Origin: Pseudomonas sp. SST3 | GTDB lineage: Bacteria > Pseudomonadota > Gammaproteobacteria > Pseudomonadales > Pseudomonadaceae | Direction: 5' to 3' | DNA length: 64,000 bases | Assembly: GCF_003325755.1 (NCBI RefSeq) | Contig: NZ_QORI02000005.1 | Coordinates: 124,001 to 188,000 of the forward strand | Shown: piece by piece, positions 35,627-44,347 of the stretch | Layout of the letters: each line of letters opens with the position of its first letter | Numbering within the stretch: the stretch's first letter is position 1 | Translations under genes and position numbers: made by a program | Notes under the pieces: generated by a model | Database searches by the model: none | Told to the model about the DNA's origin: nothing | Seen by the model: only the letters and a program-made list of their open reading frames with translations

Positions 35627-36004
35627 ATGCGCACCCTTGTCATTCTTTTTCTGGCCATCTTCAGCGTAGGTTGTAGCAGCAGAACTGCACTCGACCGTCA
35701 CCTGGACGCCGCCTACCGGCATTACCAGGCCGACGACTGCGACGGGGTGATGCTCGAGCTATCCCAGGCAGAACGCCGCAGCCGACCACGCGACAATGTC
35801 CAGCCGGAAATATCGTTGTTGCGTGGTCAGTGCCTGGAGCGTCAGGGACTGTTCGTCGATGCAGCGCAGACCTATCGCTTCATTCAGGCTCGTTATCCGG
35901 CCAGTGAATATGCCTTTCGTGGTCGCGCCAGGCTGGAGACGTTGCGTCAGTTGGGGCACTATCAGCCGGAGGAGCGGGTGGTTACCCACGCCGTCAAACC
36001 CTGA
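35627..36004 (+). CDS. Small lipoprotein with TPR-like helices
   Basis: A 125-residue precursor with a signal peptide ending in the lipobox FSVGC (Cys16), so probably lipidated. The rest is helical and resembles one or two TPR units (DAAYRHYQADDCDGVMLELSQAE..., GQCLERQGLFVDAAQTYRFIQARYPASEYAFRGRARLETLRQLG). GGAGGA at 35614-35619 precedes ATG 35627. Two more small genes, for a DUF4124 protein and a PilZ protein, follow on the same strand. Function is unknown. Confidence 0.78.
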   Translation: MRTLVILFLAIFSVGCSSRTALDRHLDAAYRHYQADDCDGVMLELSQAERRSRPRDNVQPEISLLRGQCLERQGLFVDAAQTYRFIQARYPASEYAFRGRARLETLRQLGHYQPEERVVTHAVKP

Positions 36005-36043
36005 AGCAAAGCCGGTTGTTGATGACCGGACGGGAAGGACCCC

Positions 36044-36472
36044 ATGCGCATCGCACCGTTACTCTTTATGGCCTTGTTGGTCTCGCCGTCGGCAACAGCG
36101 GAGATTTACCGCTGGGTCGATTCCCAGGGGAATGTGCATTTTGACGCGCGGCCGCGTCCCGGTGCCGAGCCGGTCGAGGTCCGGCCACAGGTTATCGAGC
36201 GCGACGACGCGACTCGCGAACGAGAGGTGCGAACCGAACGTTTCTTTGAAGCCCGCCGGCAAGAACAACAAGCAGCCAATCAGGCGGCTAGCGAACAGCA
36301 CGCCAAGCGCGAGCAGACGTGCCGTGAGTTACGCCAGGAGTTGTCGGGTCTGTCTCGTGGCGGGCGCTACTTTCGTGCCGATGCAAATGGTGGACGGGTC
36401 TACTACAGTGATGAAGAAATAGGGGCGGCGCGGCGGCAGTTGGCCAGTCGTATCAGTCAAAACTGCAGCTGA
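36044..36472 (+). CDS. DUF4124 domain-containing exported protein
   Basis: A 142-residue protein with a cleavable signal peptide (MRIAPLLFMALLVSPSATA) followed directly by the DUF4124 motif EIYRWVDSQGNVHFDARP, a small beta-hairpin common in pseudomonad periplasmic proteins. A charged coiled-coil region (about residues 55-100) and a second YYSDEE element, which resembles another half DUF4124, follow. AAGGA precedes ATG 36044, and the gene is 39 bases after the lipoprotein gene. Function is unknown. Confidence 0.82.
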   Translation: MRIAPLLFMALLVSPSATAEIYRWVDSQGNVHFDARPRPGAEPVEVRPQVIERDDATREREVRTERFFEARRQEQQAANQAASEQHAKREQTCRELRQELSGLSRGGRYFRADANGGRVYYSDEEIGAARRQLASRISQNCS

Positions 36473-36521
36473 GCGGCCGGTAACGGTCGCAGCCATCAAA
36501 CTGGCGACAGGCCCGGAATCG

Positions 36522-36956
36522 ATGAACATGCTCAATCAACGCAGTATCCAGCGGCACCAGCTGCCGTATTACCTCAATGTTTTCAACCGGTTCACCGATA
36601 AGCCATTGGGTTTCATCGGCAACTTATCGGAGACCGGGCTGATGCTCATCAGCCCGTATCCGATGATGACGGACGCGCGTTTCGAGATGCGCCTGAAGAT
36701 CCCCGGCCAGCACGGCCAGCTGCGTTACATTGACTTCAGTGCGATCTGCCGCTGGTCCCGAGAGGATGTCACCCCCGGCAGCTTCGACTCCGGATTCGTG
36801 CTGGATACGGCACCCAGCGAAATCCGCGACATGATCGACGCGCTGCGCCATTACTTCAGTTTTCGTCCCTTGCTCAGTATTCCTCCGGCTCGTCTGCCGC
36901 TCAGCGATGCGCCGCCCAGCAGGGCCACCGATGAGGATCGTTGCCACGGGACCTGA
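36522..36956 (+). CDS. PilZ domain cyclic-di-GMP-binding protein
   Basis: A 144-residue cytoplasmic protein consisting mainly of one PilZ domain. The two ligand motifs are present: RSIQR (RxxxR, residues 7-11) and NLSETG (D/N-x-S-x-x-G), followed by the strand LMLISPYPM. It should therefore bind cyclic-di-GMP and act as a receptor; the target is unknown. It lies about 3.5 kb from the SadC-like cyclase. ATG 36522 has no strong ribosome site. Confidence 0.82.
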   Translation: MNMLNQRSIQRHQLPYYLNVFNRFTDKPLGFIGNLSETGLMLISPYPMMTDARFEMRLKIPGQHGQLRYIDFSAICRWSREDVTPGSFDSGFVLDTAPSEIRDMIDALRHYFSFRPLLSIPPARLPLSDAPPSRATDEDRCHGT

Positions 36957-37337
36957 ACGGCCCGGTGCCGGCAATTTTTCGAGCCCTCTCTATATATAGC
37001 GCCGCCGTTTCGTTGCATAAGCGGCCGCTTGCTATCTGATCACCTTTCTTCGAAGGGCCAATAGCGGCGAAAAACAGCAGCAGAGCGCCCGCGCTCGTAG
37101 CGAGTTTGCCCAACGGGTCCCTGGCCAGCGCGAAATAAACGACAGCGCCCAAGCATCAGCAGATCCAGAGCAAGCCCCAGTGCACGGGGCACCGGGCCAG
37201 CTCGGCTCGGTTCGAGCGCGGATCAGGCCGGTCAGAACGCTGGATGATCCCCTTCGAGTGGGGCCTATCGCACAGAGTGGGCAGGCCATTGCTCCGGCGC
37301 GCTAGACTGGCGCCTGAAGACCCAAAGAGAGGCTCCC
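36957..37337. other. Gene-poor gap with a possible decayed membrane-protein remnant
   Basis: The 381 bases hold no intact gene. On the minus strand, around 36980-37152, one frame reads VVYFALARDPLGKLATSAGALLLFFAAI, a convincing hydrophobic segment, while a different frame just upstream (about 37160-37200) reads RCPVHWGLLWIC and then stops. The two could be pieces of one small membrane protein broken by a frameshift. An AT-rich stretch CTATATATAG near 36990 could be promoter-like. Confidence 0.35.
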
Positions 37338-38765
37338 GTGACATCCAGCATCTTCTGGTACGACTTTGAAACCACAGGTATTTCCCCGCGTTGCGACCGG
37401 CCGCTGCAGGTCGCCGGGATTCGCACCAACGAGGCGTTGGAGGAAATTGGCGAGCCGTTGAATATCTACTGCCGCCTCAGTGATGACATCCTGCCGCATC
37501 CAGCCGCGTGTCTGGTGACCGGCATCACGCCGGCGACGCTGATTGAAAAGGGACTATGCGAAGCCGAGTTCATCGCCCGGCTGCATCAGGAACTGGCGCA
37601 ACCGGGTACCTGTAGCGCCGGCTACAACACCCTGCGTTTCGATGACGAGGTACTGCGCTACAGCCTGTATCGCAACTTTTTCGACCCCTATGCGCGTGAG
37701 TGGCAGGGTGGCAATAGTCGCTGGGACCTGATCGATCTGGTCCGCACCGCTTATGCGCTGCGTCCCGAAGGGCTGGTCTGGCCGGAAGAAGATGGCCGGG
37801 TATCGCTCAAGCTGGAGCGCCTCAGTGTGGCCAACGGGCTTGAGCATCTGCAGGCGCATGACGCCTTGTCGGACGTTCGGGCGACCATCGCCCTGGCTCG
37901 GTTGATTCGAGAGCGCCAGCCGAAGCTCTATGAATATTTGTACAAACTGCGCCGCAAGAATGCGGTTGTCGAACAGATCGAGCTGCTGAAGCCGATGGTG
38001 CATATCTCTGGACGCTTCTCCGCCGCCCGGCATTACTTGTCCGTCGTACTGCCGCTGGCCTGGCATCCTCGCAACCGTAACGCACTGATCGTTTGCGACC
38101 TTAACGCTGAGTGTTCGCCCTTATGGGAGGACGCGGCTGAGGATCTTCGTGAACGGCTGTATACCCGCCGGGAGGATCTTGGCGAGAAGCTTCCGACGCC
38201 GCTGAAGTTGGTGCATGTCAATCGCTGCCCTGTACTGGCGCCAATGAATGTCTTGCGCAAACCGGATATCGATCGGCTGGGGCTGGATATCCAGTGCTGC
38301 GAATCCAGAGCCCGCGGCCTACGCAGCCGGCAGGCAGAGTGGCGCGAGAAACTTGCCGATATATACGAGGAACAGGCTTTTTCCGGCTCGGCAGACCCGG
38401 AACAGCAACTTTATGAAGGTTTTCTGGGTGAGCGGGATCGGCGCCTGTGTGAACAGGTCAGGAACCATGTGGCATTACAAAGTTCGGGCGGGATGCCTCC
38501 GTTTGATGATGCCCGTCTGCCAGAACTTCATTTTCGTTACCGTGCGCGCAATTTCCCTGAATGCCTTTCGGCAGCAGAACAGCTGCAATGGGCAGAGCTC
38601 TGTCGGCAACGTTTGACTTCCCCCGAGTTTGGCGCGCCAAACACCCTGACACAGTTCGAGGGGGATTTGCAGGTGCTCTTGGAATCAGCCAACCTGAATC
38701 AGGTTCAGCTACTGCAGCAATGGGCCGAGCATGCACGCGAATTGCGTAAACGCTACATTCGCTGA
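37338..38765 (+). CDS. sbcB: Exodeoxyribonuclease I
   Basis: Degrades single-stranded DNA from the 3' end in recombination and mismatch repair. The 475-residue protein has the DEDDh catalytic layout: D9 and E11 in WYDFETTG, a NTLRFDDEV aspartate near residue 101, and HDALSDVRATIALA near 174 with the His/Asp pair. The C-terminal SH3-like and helical domains match the E. coli enzyme in order and length. It starts at GTG 37338 behind AGAGAGG. Confidence 0.93.
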   Translation: MTSSIFWYDFETTGISPRCDRPLQVAGIRTNEALEEIGEPLNIYCRLSDDILPHPAACLVTGITPATLIEKGLCEAEFIARLHQELAQPGTCSAGYNTLRFDDEVLRYSLYRNFFDPYAREWQGGNSRWDLIDLVRTAYALRPEGLVWPEEDGRVSLKLERLSVANGLEHLQAHDALSDVRATIALARLIRERQPKLYEYLYKLRRKNAVVEQIELLKPMVHISGRFSAARHYLSVVLPLAWHPRNRNALIVCDLNAECSPLWEDAAEDLRERLYTRREDLGEKLPTPLKLVHVNRCPVLAPMNVLRKPDIDRLGLDIQCCESRARGLRSRQAEWREKLADIYEEQAFSGSADPEQQLYEGFLGERDRRLCEQVRNHVALQSSGGMPPFDDARLPELHFRYRARNFPECLSAAEQLQWAELCRQRLTSPEFGAPNTLTQFEGDLQVLLESANLNQVQLLQQWAEHARELRKRYIR

Positions 38766-38783
38766 GGTTAATCAGAAGTAACG

Positions 38784-38831
38784 AAAAAGCCATCTGATGC
38801 GACATGCCAGGCATGGCGCATCAGATGGCTT
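38784..38831 (-). terminator. Terminator of mvaT
   Basis: Perfect 15-bp stem AAGCCATCTGATGCG (38787-38801) and CGCATCAGATGGCTT (38817-38831) with a 15-base loop. The A run at 38784-38788 gives a U tract on the minus strand, 18 bases after the mvaT stop. It also lies just past the sbcB stop and may work both ways. Confidence 0.9.
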
Positions 38832-38849
38832 CAGGAGTACAGCGATAAA

Positions 38850-39227
38850 TTAGCCGAGCAGGGTGGCCCAGCTTTCAACTTCATCGGAACCCCACTGTGC
38901 TTTCCACTCTTTCAGAGTTTTGTGATTGCCACCTTTGGTTTCAATCACTTCGCCGTTGTGCGGGTTCTTGTATTGCTTAACACGGCGGGCACGCTTGGTG
39001 GCGGCCGGCGCCTTTGCGGTGCGCTGTGTTTTGCTATTTCTGGCATCCGGATCGAGCAGAGCAATGATGTCGCGAAGCGACTTTTGGTATTCACCCATCA
39101 GCTCGCGCAGTTTGCCTTCGAATTCAAGCTCCTTTTTCAGCTTATCGTCTGCAGAAAGAGACTTCAGGCGTTCCTGGAGTTCCTTGATAGCTTCTTCAGT
39201 GGCGCGGTATTCGTTGATCAGCGACAT
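38850..39227 (-). CDS. mvaT: H-NS-family xenogeneic silencer MvaT
   Basis: Global regulator that coats AT-rich DNA and silences foreign genes in Pseudomonas. The 125 residues comprise an N-terminal coiled coil for oligomerisation (MSLINEYRATEEAIKELQERLKSL, about 1-60), a flexible Ala/Lys linker and the C-terminal DNA-binding domain with KQYKNPHNGEVIETKGGNHKTLKEWKAQWG, including the AT-hook-like GGNHK loop. It matches P. aeruginosa MvaT nearly residue for residue from memory. AAGGAAG precedes ATG 39227. It is a single gene with its own terminator; its upstream region is unusually AT-rich, consistent with autoregulation. Confidence 0.95.
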   Translation of the reverse strand: MSLINEYRATEEAIKELQERLKSLSADDKLKKELEFEGKLRELMGEYQKSLRDIIALLDPDARNSKTQRTAKAPAATKRARRVKQYKNPHNGEVIETKGGNHKTLKEWKAQWGSDEVESWATLLG

Positions 39228-39613
39228 GTCACTTCCTTGGTATAGGTTTGAACGCAAGTGTTAGCAATCATAGACAGGCGCAATGCACAAGTAAATATCA
39301 CTTGATTAAAGATTAGTGAGTTTTCTCCGGCTTCGTTTGGCTGCTGATGTCGTTCAGTTAGTTCATTGCCGACAGATGAAGGAGATAAGCTCTTTGGCGA
39401 AAAACACACTGTTTATCTGCCGAAGACGCTCTGGCGCTTTCCTTGGCTTTGTCGTGTCGGCTAGCCGTTCTGTCAGCAAATGAATCAGGGCGTTGCTCCT
39501 CTCGTTGTGCGTTCTGCAGCGGCGGGCCAGGGGTGTCTGATCGGGAATTATGTGGTTGTCATTTTCAGCGCTGCGCTAGAATGCGCGACTTTAATAATGC
39601 GGAGTTACCTTTA
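39228..39613. promoter_or_regulatory. Divergent promoter region of mvaT and purU
   Basis: The 386 bases are more AT-rich near mvaT (39270-39320, with AAATATCACTTGATTAAAG), a possible MvaT-binding tract. On the plus strand a Pseudomonas-type -10 box TAGAAT lies at 39577-39582, with TTGTCA at 39556-39561 as a possible -35 (15-base spacer, short). No gene is seen. Confidence 0.45.
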
Positions 39614-40465
39614 ATGCGCACGTTCAGGCTGGTTATTGCCTGCCCCGATGGCGTTGGCATTGTCGCCAAGGTCAGCAATTTCCTGGCCACTTACAATGGC
39701 TGGATCACTGAAGCCAATCATCACTCTGATCACCAGAGCGGCTGGTTTTTCATGCGCCATGAAATTCGTGCTGACTCGCTGCCTTTCGACCTCGAAGGGT
39801 TCCGTCAGGCGTTCGCGCCGATAGCGCGAGAATTTTCCATGGAGTGGCGCATTACCGATTCGGAACAGCGCAAGCGTGTCGTGCTGATGGCCAGTCGGGA
39901 ATCGCATTGCTTGGCCGATCTGTTACATAGGTGGCACAGCGGTGAACTGGATTGCGATATTCCCTGCGTAATATCCAACCACAACGATCTGCGTAGCATG
40001 GTCGAGTGGCATGGCATTCCTTACTTTCATGTACCAGTCGAGCCGGGACGCAAGGATCAGGCGTTCGCCGAGGTGTCGCGTATCGTGCGTGAGCAATGCG
40101 CCGATGTAATTGTGCTTGCCCGTTATATGCAGATACTTCCGGCCGAACTGTGCGAAGAGTTCGCGCAACGCGTGATAAATATTCACCACAGCTTCCTGCC
40201 TTCGTTCGCCGGCGCCAAGCCCTACCACCAGGCATCTCTGCGAGGCGTCAAGCTGATCGGTGCGACTTGCCACTATGTGACCGAGGAGCTGGACGCGGGG
40301 CCGATCATCGAGCAGGACGTGGTGCGTGTCAGCCACCGCGACAGCATCGAAGACATGGTTCGGTTGGGCAAGGATGTGGAAAAGATGGTGCTATCGCGCG
40401 GGATGCGCTATCACTTGCAGGAGCGCGTGCTGGTGCACAGCAACAAGACCCTGGTATTCAACTGA
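39614..40465 (+). CDS. purU: Formyltetrahydrofolate deformylase
   Basis: Hydrolyses 10-formyl-tetrahydrofolate to formate and tetrahydrofolate, balancing the one-carbon pool and supplying formate to PurT. The 283-residue protein has an N-terminal ACT domain (RTFRLVIACPDGVGIVAKVSNFL, residues 2-80) and a formyltransferase domain (about 88-280) with the catalytic HHSFLPSFAGAKPYHQ and TEELDAGPIIEQD motifs. GGAG at 39601-39604 precedes ATG 39614. P. aeruginosa carries two purU copies as I recall; this one cannot be assigned to either. Confidence 0.93.
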   Translation: MRTFRLVIACPDGVGIVAKVSNFLATYNGWITEANHHSDHQSGWFFMRHEIRADSLPFDLEGFRQAFAPIAREFSMEWRITDSEQRKRVVLMASRESHCLADLLHRWHSGELDCDIPCVISNHNDLRSMVEWHGIPYFHVPVEPGRKDQAFAEVSRIVREQCADVIVLARYMQILPAELCEEFAQRVINIHHSFLPSFAGAKPYHQASLRGVKLIGATCHYVTEELDAGPIIEQDVVRVSHRDSIEDMVRLGKDVEKMVLSRGMRYHLQERVLVHSNKTLVFN

Positions 40466-40490
40466 CCGTCGCCCGGCGCAGGAGGGATGC

Positions 40491-40688
40491 ATGACGGATC
40501 CATTGGCAAAAGCTGGTGCGAGCGCGCCACCTATCATTGGTAGCGGATGTACGCAGCGCTACGATCCGGAGCATCTCACCCCACAGCTCGGCACCGATTT
40601 TCCAGGTGCCGAGGCGCTGTGGAAGCATCTCCGGTGCGCGGCCGAGGCGACTGAAGGTCTAGCTTCGCCGGGTTCGGATAACGATTGA
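40491..40688 (+). CDS. Small hypothetical protein
   Basis: A 65-residue frame starting MTDPLAKAGASAPPIIGSGC just after an excellent ribosome site, GGAGGG (40481-40486), and lying between purU and the DUF853 gene on the same strand. It has no signal peptide or transmembrane segment. I recognise no family. The strong ribosome site and tight packing (25 bases after purU) argue that it is translated. Confidence 0.45.
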   Translation: MTDPLAKAGASAPPIIGSGCTQRYDPEHLTPQLGTDFPGAEALWKHLRCAAEATEGLASPGSDND

Positions 40689-40759
40689 GCCAAACATAGA
40701 CGAGGCATCTGGTTGGTGCCGCTCGTTCCCGCAGTGTCCCCCGCTCTGGAGACGGCCAG

Positions 40760-42226
40760 ATGGCAGATAACGAACACTTCGTGCTGGGCGCTGAGGCGAA
40801 CAGCGAGCCTAATACTCAGCCGCTCCGGCTGGTCAATCGCCACGGTTTGGTCGCGGGCGCGACGGGGACAGGCAAGACGGTAACCCTGCAGCGGCTCGCA
40901 GAGCAGTTCAGCGAGGCGGGCATCGCCGTTTTCGCGGCGGACATCAAGGGAGACCTGTGCGGGCTGGGTGCCGCGGGGGCACCTGAGGGGAAAATTGCCG
41001 AACGTATTGCCAGCATGCCTTGGCTCGGCCACCAACCGCAGGCGTATCCCGTCACGCTATGGGATGTATACGGCGTAAGCGGCCACCCGCTGCGCACGAC
41101 GCTTACCGAGATGGGCCCGCTTCTGTTAAGCAGTCTGCTCGAATTGACCGATAGCCAGCAGGCTGCACTTTATGCAGCGTTCAAGGTGGCTGATCGCGAA
41201 GGGCTGCTGCTTCTGGATATCAAGGACCTCAAGGCCTTGCTCGGTTATCTCAGGCAGAGCCCCGAGATGTTGGGCGACGATGCGGCATTGCTGACGAGCG
41301 CTTCATCCCAGGCGCTCTTGCGGCGCCTGGCAACGCTGGAGCAGCAAGGCGCGGAAGCGCTGTTCGGCGAACCGTCACTGGTACTGGAAGACCTTCTGCA
41401 ACCTGCATCTGATGGGCGCGGCAGAATTCATCTGCTCGACGCAAGTCAGCTGGTGCATCAGGCGCCCAAGGTTTACGCGACATTCCTGCTGTGGTTGCTG
41501 GCCGAACTGTTCGAGCAACTGCCCGAGCGTGGCGATGCGGACCGACCGCTGCTGGCGTTGTTTTTTGACGAGGCGCACCTGCTCTTCAATGACACCCCGA
41601 AAGCATTGCAGGATCGATTGGTGCAGGTCGTTCGGTTGATTCGCTCGAAAGGCGTTGGCGTCTATTTCGTCACTCAATCGCCGGCCGATTTGCCGGATGA
41701 GGTCCTGGCCCAGCTGGGCCTGCGCATTCAGCATGGGCTGCGGGCTTATACGGTCAAGGAACAGAAGGCGTTGCGTGCGGTCGCTGAGGGCTTTCGGACC
41801 AACCCTGCATTTTCTGCGCTGGATACTCTGGTCGATCTTGGCATCGGTGAGGCGCTGGTCGGTGGGCTCGAAGAAAAGGGCACACCTGCCATGGTGCAAC
41901 GCGTGGCCGTCGCTCCACCGCAGTCGAGGGTAGGGCCCCTTGATGAAAGCGAACGGCGGGCGTTGATCACGAATTCACCGTTGCGCAATCGCTACGATAA
42001 GGCGGTTGATCGCGAGTCAGCCTACGAGATCCTGCTCGACCGGGCGAAACAGGCGACGAGGGTCGAGTCGCAGGAGAAAGCAGCGCCAGAAGAGAATGAC
42101 GCGGGAGGCGCTTTCGCGGATCTCGCTGGGCGAGTATTCAAGAGCGCGATGCGCCAGGCGGCTTCCCAGTTGGGCCGGCAGCTGGCGAGGGGGTTGATGG
42201 GATCCCTGCTCGGTGGGAAGCGCTGA
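40760..42226 (+). CDS. yjgR: DUF853 / HerA-like ATPase, YjgR family
   Basis: P-loop ATPase of 488 residues in the HerA/FtsK-like group. The Walker A motif is GATGTGKT near residue 33, a second conserved block is VFAADIKGDLCGL, the Walker B is LALFFDEAHLLF near 270, and a sensor-like YFVTQSPADLPD follows near 305. The C-terminus (about 430-488) is helical with a basic end (RQLARGLMGSLLGGKR). The family is widespread but its function is not established. ATG 40760 has GGAGACGG upstream. Confidence 0.88.
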   Translation: MADNEHFVLGAEANSEPNTQPLRLVNRHGLVAGATGTGKTVTLQRLAEQFSEAGIAVFAADIKGDLCGLGAAGAPEGKIAERIASMPWLGHQPQAYPVTLWDVYGVSGHPLRTTLTEMGPLLLSSLLELTDSQQAALYAAFKVADREGLLLLDIKDLKALLGYLRQSPEMLGDDAALLTSASSQALLRRLATLEQQGAEALFGEPSLVLEDLLQPASDGRGRIHLLDASQLVHQAPKVYATFLLWLLAELFEQLPERGDADRPLLALFFDEAHLLFNDTPKALQDRLVQVVRLIRSKGVGVYFVTQSPADLPDEVLAQLGLRIQHGLRAYTVKEQKALRAVAEGFRTNPAFSALDTLVDLGIGEALVGGLEEKGTPAMVQRVAVAPPQSRVGPLDESERRALITNSPLRNRYDKAVDRESAYEILLDRAKQATRVESQEKAAPEENDAGGAFADLAGRVFKSAMRQAASQLGRQLARGLMGSLLGGKR

Positions 42227-42292
42227 TTCGAACCGCAGATTACGAACAGGCCGTTCATATCAAACATTCGCAGTAGCAGTGGCAGCGTCTGT

Positions 42293-42502
42293 TTACCGGC
42301 CTTCGGAATCCTGTTCTGCCAGCTCTTTCTCGATCTTTTCCAGTTCTTTCTTGAAAACCTGGTCGTGGACCGTCTCTTTTTTGCGCCACGGTTTCCGTTC
42401 AGGGTCGGGTTGTGCGGCATAGGTGGTTATTTCACCGCCGTATACGGTTTTGAATCGATTGGCCTGTCGTTCCAGTTCGGCGCGTAGTTCTTCTTTGGTC
42501 AC
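42293..42502 (-). CDS. Small charged conserved protein
   Basis: A 69-residue, highly charged, probably helical protein: VTKEELRAELERQANRFKTVYGGEITTYAAQPDPERKPWRKKETVHDQVFKKELEKIEKE. It starts at GTG 42502 behind AAAGGAAAAG. Codon use and helix pattern look real, and I believe similar short proteins exist in other pseudomonads. Function is unknown. Confidence 0.6.
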   Translation of the reverse strand: MTKEELRAELERQANRFKTVYGGEITTYAAQPDPERKPWRKKETVHDQVFKKELEKIEKELAEQDSEGR

Positions 42503-42901
42503 TCTTGGTCTTTTCCTTTCTTGGAAATTCGACGTCAGTTGCCAGCAAGCGGCAATGCCGTAAGCAGCACGATGATGGAAATTAGACGATTGCTTATTTA
42601 ATGGCTTGAGTGATGCCATTGCAAGCAGGCGGGGAGAAACAAAGTGTATGCGGAAGTTATCACTTGGTGGGCGCGGCCATGTTCCGTACGGCCCCGGTCT
42701 GGCGTCAGATGAGCTTTTTAATGAAGCACAGATCACAGGTTGCGGCTGTCGAAAAGCAGCAGAAACCGAGGTTCCTTGGTTGTTGTCGCAGTTGGCTGCC
42801 GCAAACTATTCGCGAGCGTTCATCGTAAGCCCGCCGCGTCTTTCTTCCTTAAATAAAAAAACCGCGTCGGATTTCGGCGCGGTTTTTCATTTGCCGCCTA
42901 A
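42503..42901. other. Gap between two minus-strand genes
   Basis: The 399 bases contain the terminator of the mannose-enzyme gene near the right end and otherwise no gene that I can support. The left part must hold the promoter for the small charged protein. Confidence 0.5.
42855..42887 (-). terminator. Terminator of the AlgA-like gene, bidirectional in form
   Basis: Stem AAAAACCGCG (42857-42866) and CGCGGTTTTT (42878-42887) extended by inner pairs around GATTT, flanked by A and T runs on both sides. It lies 15 bases past the stop of the minus-strand mannose enzyme gene. Confidence 0.92.
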
Positions 42902-44347
42902 TCAGCGGACTGAATGGCTTGCAACGTTATCAGGTGCACGACCATAGACATCGTCCAACCGTTCGATGTCGTCCTCACCGAGATAACTGCCTGACTGAAC
43001 TTCGATGATTTCCAACGGAATCTTGCCGGGGTTGGCCAGGCGGTGGATGGAAGTCACCGGGATGTACGTCGATTGGTTCTCGGTAAGTAAGAACGTCTTG
43101 TCATTGCAAGTGACCTGGGCGGTACCGGATACAACGATCCAGTGTTCGGCGCGATGATGGTGCATCTGCAGCGAGAGCTGGGCGCCCGGGTTGACGCAGA
43201 TGCGCTTGACCTGGAAACGGCCACCCATATCGACCGAGTCGTACCAACCCCAGGGGCGATACACGGCACAATGGTTCTGCGTTTCGGAGCGCTTCATGTC
43301 GTCGAGCTTGTTCACCAGCTTCTTGACGTCCTGGACCTTATCCTTATGGGCGATCATGGTCGCGTCCTTGGTTTCGACCACAACGATGTTGTCCAGGCCC
43401 ACCACGGTGACCAGCTTCCCATTGCCATGAACCAGGCAGTTACGGCTGTCTTCGACGATCACATCGCCTCTGGTTACGTTGCCGTTCTCGTCTTTTTCCA
43501 GCACATCCCAGAGCGACGACCAGGAACCCACATCGCTCCAGCCAGCCGACATCGGCACTACGCAGGCCAGCTCAGTCTTTTCCATTACCGCGTAGTCGAT
43601 CGAGTTGTCCGGGCAGCAGGCGAAGGTCTCGGGGTCGATCAGTACTTCGTCACCATTCTTGGCGCTGCGCTCCAGCGCGACCCAGCAGGTGTCGTAGATG
43701 TCCGGATCATGCTTTTTGAGTTCTTCCAGAAACACGCTGGCGCGGAACAGGAACATACCGCTGTTCCAGTAATAATCACCCGACTCAACGTACTGCTGGG
43801 CGCGCGCTTCGTCAGGCTTCTCGACGAAGTTGGTAACGCGGTTGACGCCTTCTGGCAACCCATTGCGCTCGTTATGGTCGCACTTGATGTAGCCGTAACC
43901 GGTTTCAGGGCTGGTGGCCGGAATGCCGAACAGCACCATTTCACCGTTTTCCGCAGCATTGGTGGCCAGAGCCAGCGAGCGCTGGAAGGCTTTGTGATCT
44001 TCGATCACATGATCCGCCGGTAGCACCAGCAGCAGTTCATCACGTCCGTCCTCGATCAGTTTCATCGCGGCGATCGCAATTGCCGGGGCGGTGTTGCGGC
44101 CGAAGGGCTCGAGCAGAAGACCCTGGATGCCTAGCTTGCGTGCTGCCAACTGCTCTTTGACGATAAAGCGATGTTCCTTGTTGCAAACCAGCAGAGGCGG
44201 CTGCATGCCTTCGAAAGCGAGCCGCTCAATGGTTTGCTGGAAGAGCGTCTGCTCAGCTGTGAGGGCTAGAAATTGCTTTGGGAACGCTTTGCGCGAAAGA
44301 GGCCAGAGTCGGGAACCGCTGCCGCCTGAGAGGATGACCGGAATCAT
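42902..44347 (-). CDS. algA: Mannose-6-phosphate isomerase / GDP-mannose pyrophosphorylase, AlgA-like
   Basis: Bifunctional enzyme of 481 residues making GDP-mannose for exopolysaccharide or O-antigen. The N-terminal nucleotidyltransferase (about 1-330) opens with VILSGGSGSRLWPLSRK and has FVEKPDEA and the EPFGRNTAPA block. The C-terminal cupin isomerase (about 340-475) has QMHHHRAEHWIVVSGTA, with metal-binding histidines, and TENQSTYIPV. It matches remembered P. aeruginosa AlgA nearly residue for residue, including length, and differs from WbpW/PslB more. It is alone here: no other alginate genes flank it. AGGAGA precedes ATG 44347. Whether it serves alginate, Psl-like polymer or LPS is not decided by this window. 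Confidence 0.88.
   Translation of the reverse strand: MIPVILSGGSGSRLWPLSRKAFPKQFLALTAEQTLFQQTIERLAFEGMQPPLLVCNKEHRFIVKEQLAARKLGIQGLLLEPFGRNTAPAIAIAAMKLIEDGRDELLLVLPADHVIEDHKAFQRSLALATNAAENGEMVLFGIPATSPETGYGYIKCDHNERNGLPEGVNRVTNFVEKPDEARAQQYVESGDYYWNSGMFLFRASVFLEELKKHDPDIYDTCWVALERSAKNGDEVLIDPETFACCPDNSIDYAVMEKTELACVVPMSAGWSDVGSWSSLWDVLEKDENGNVTRGDVIVEDSRNCLVHGNGKLVTVVGLDNIVVVETKDATMIAHKDKVQDVKKLVNKLDDMKRSETQNHCAVYRPWGWYDSVDMGGRFQVKRICVNPGAQLSLQMHHHRAEHWIVVSGTAQVTCNDKTFLLTENQSTYIPVTSIHRLANPGKIPLEIIEVQSGSYLGEDDIERLDDVYGRAPDNVASHSVR

Noticed and set aside
42902..44347. Alginate operon
   Set aside because: Only the AlgA-type enzyme is present; flanking genes are unrelated to alginate.
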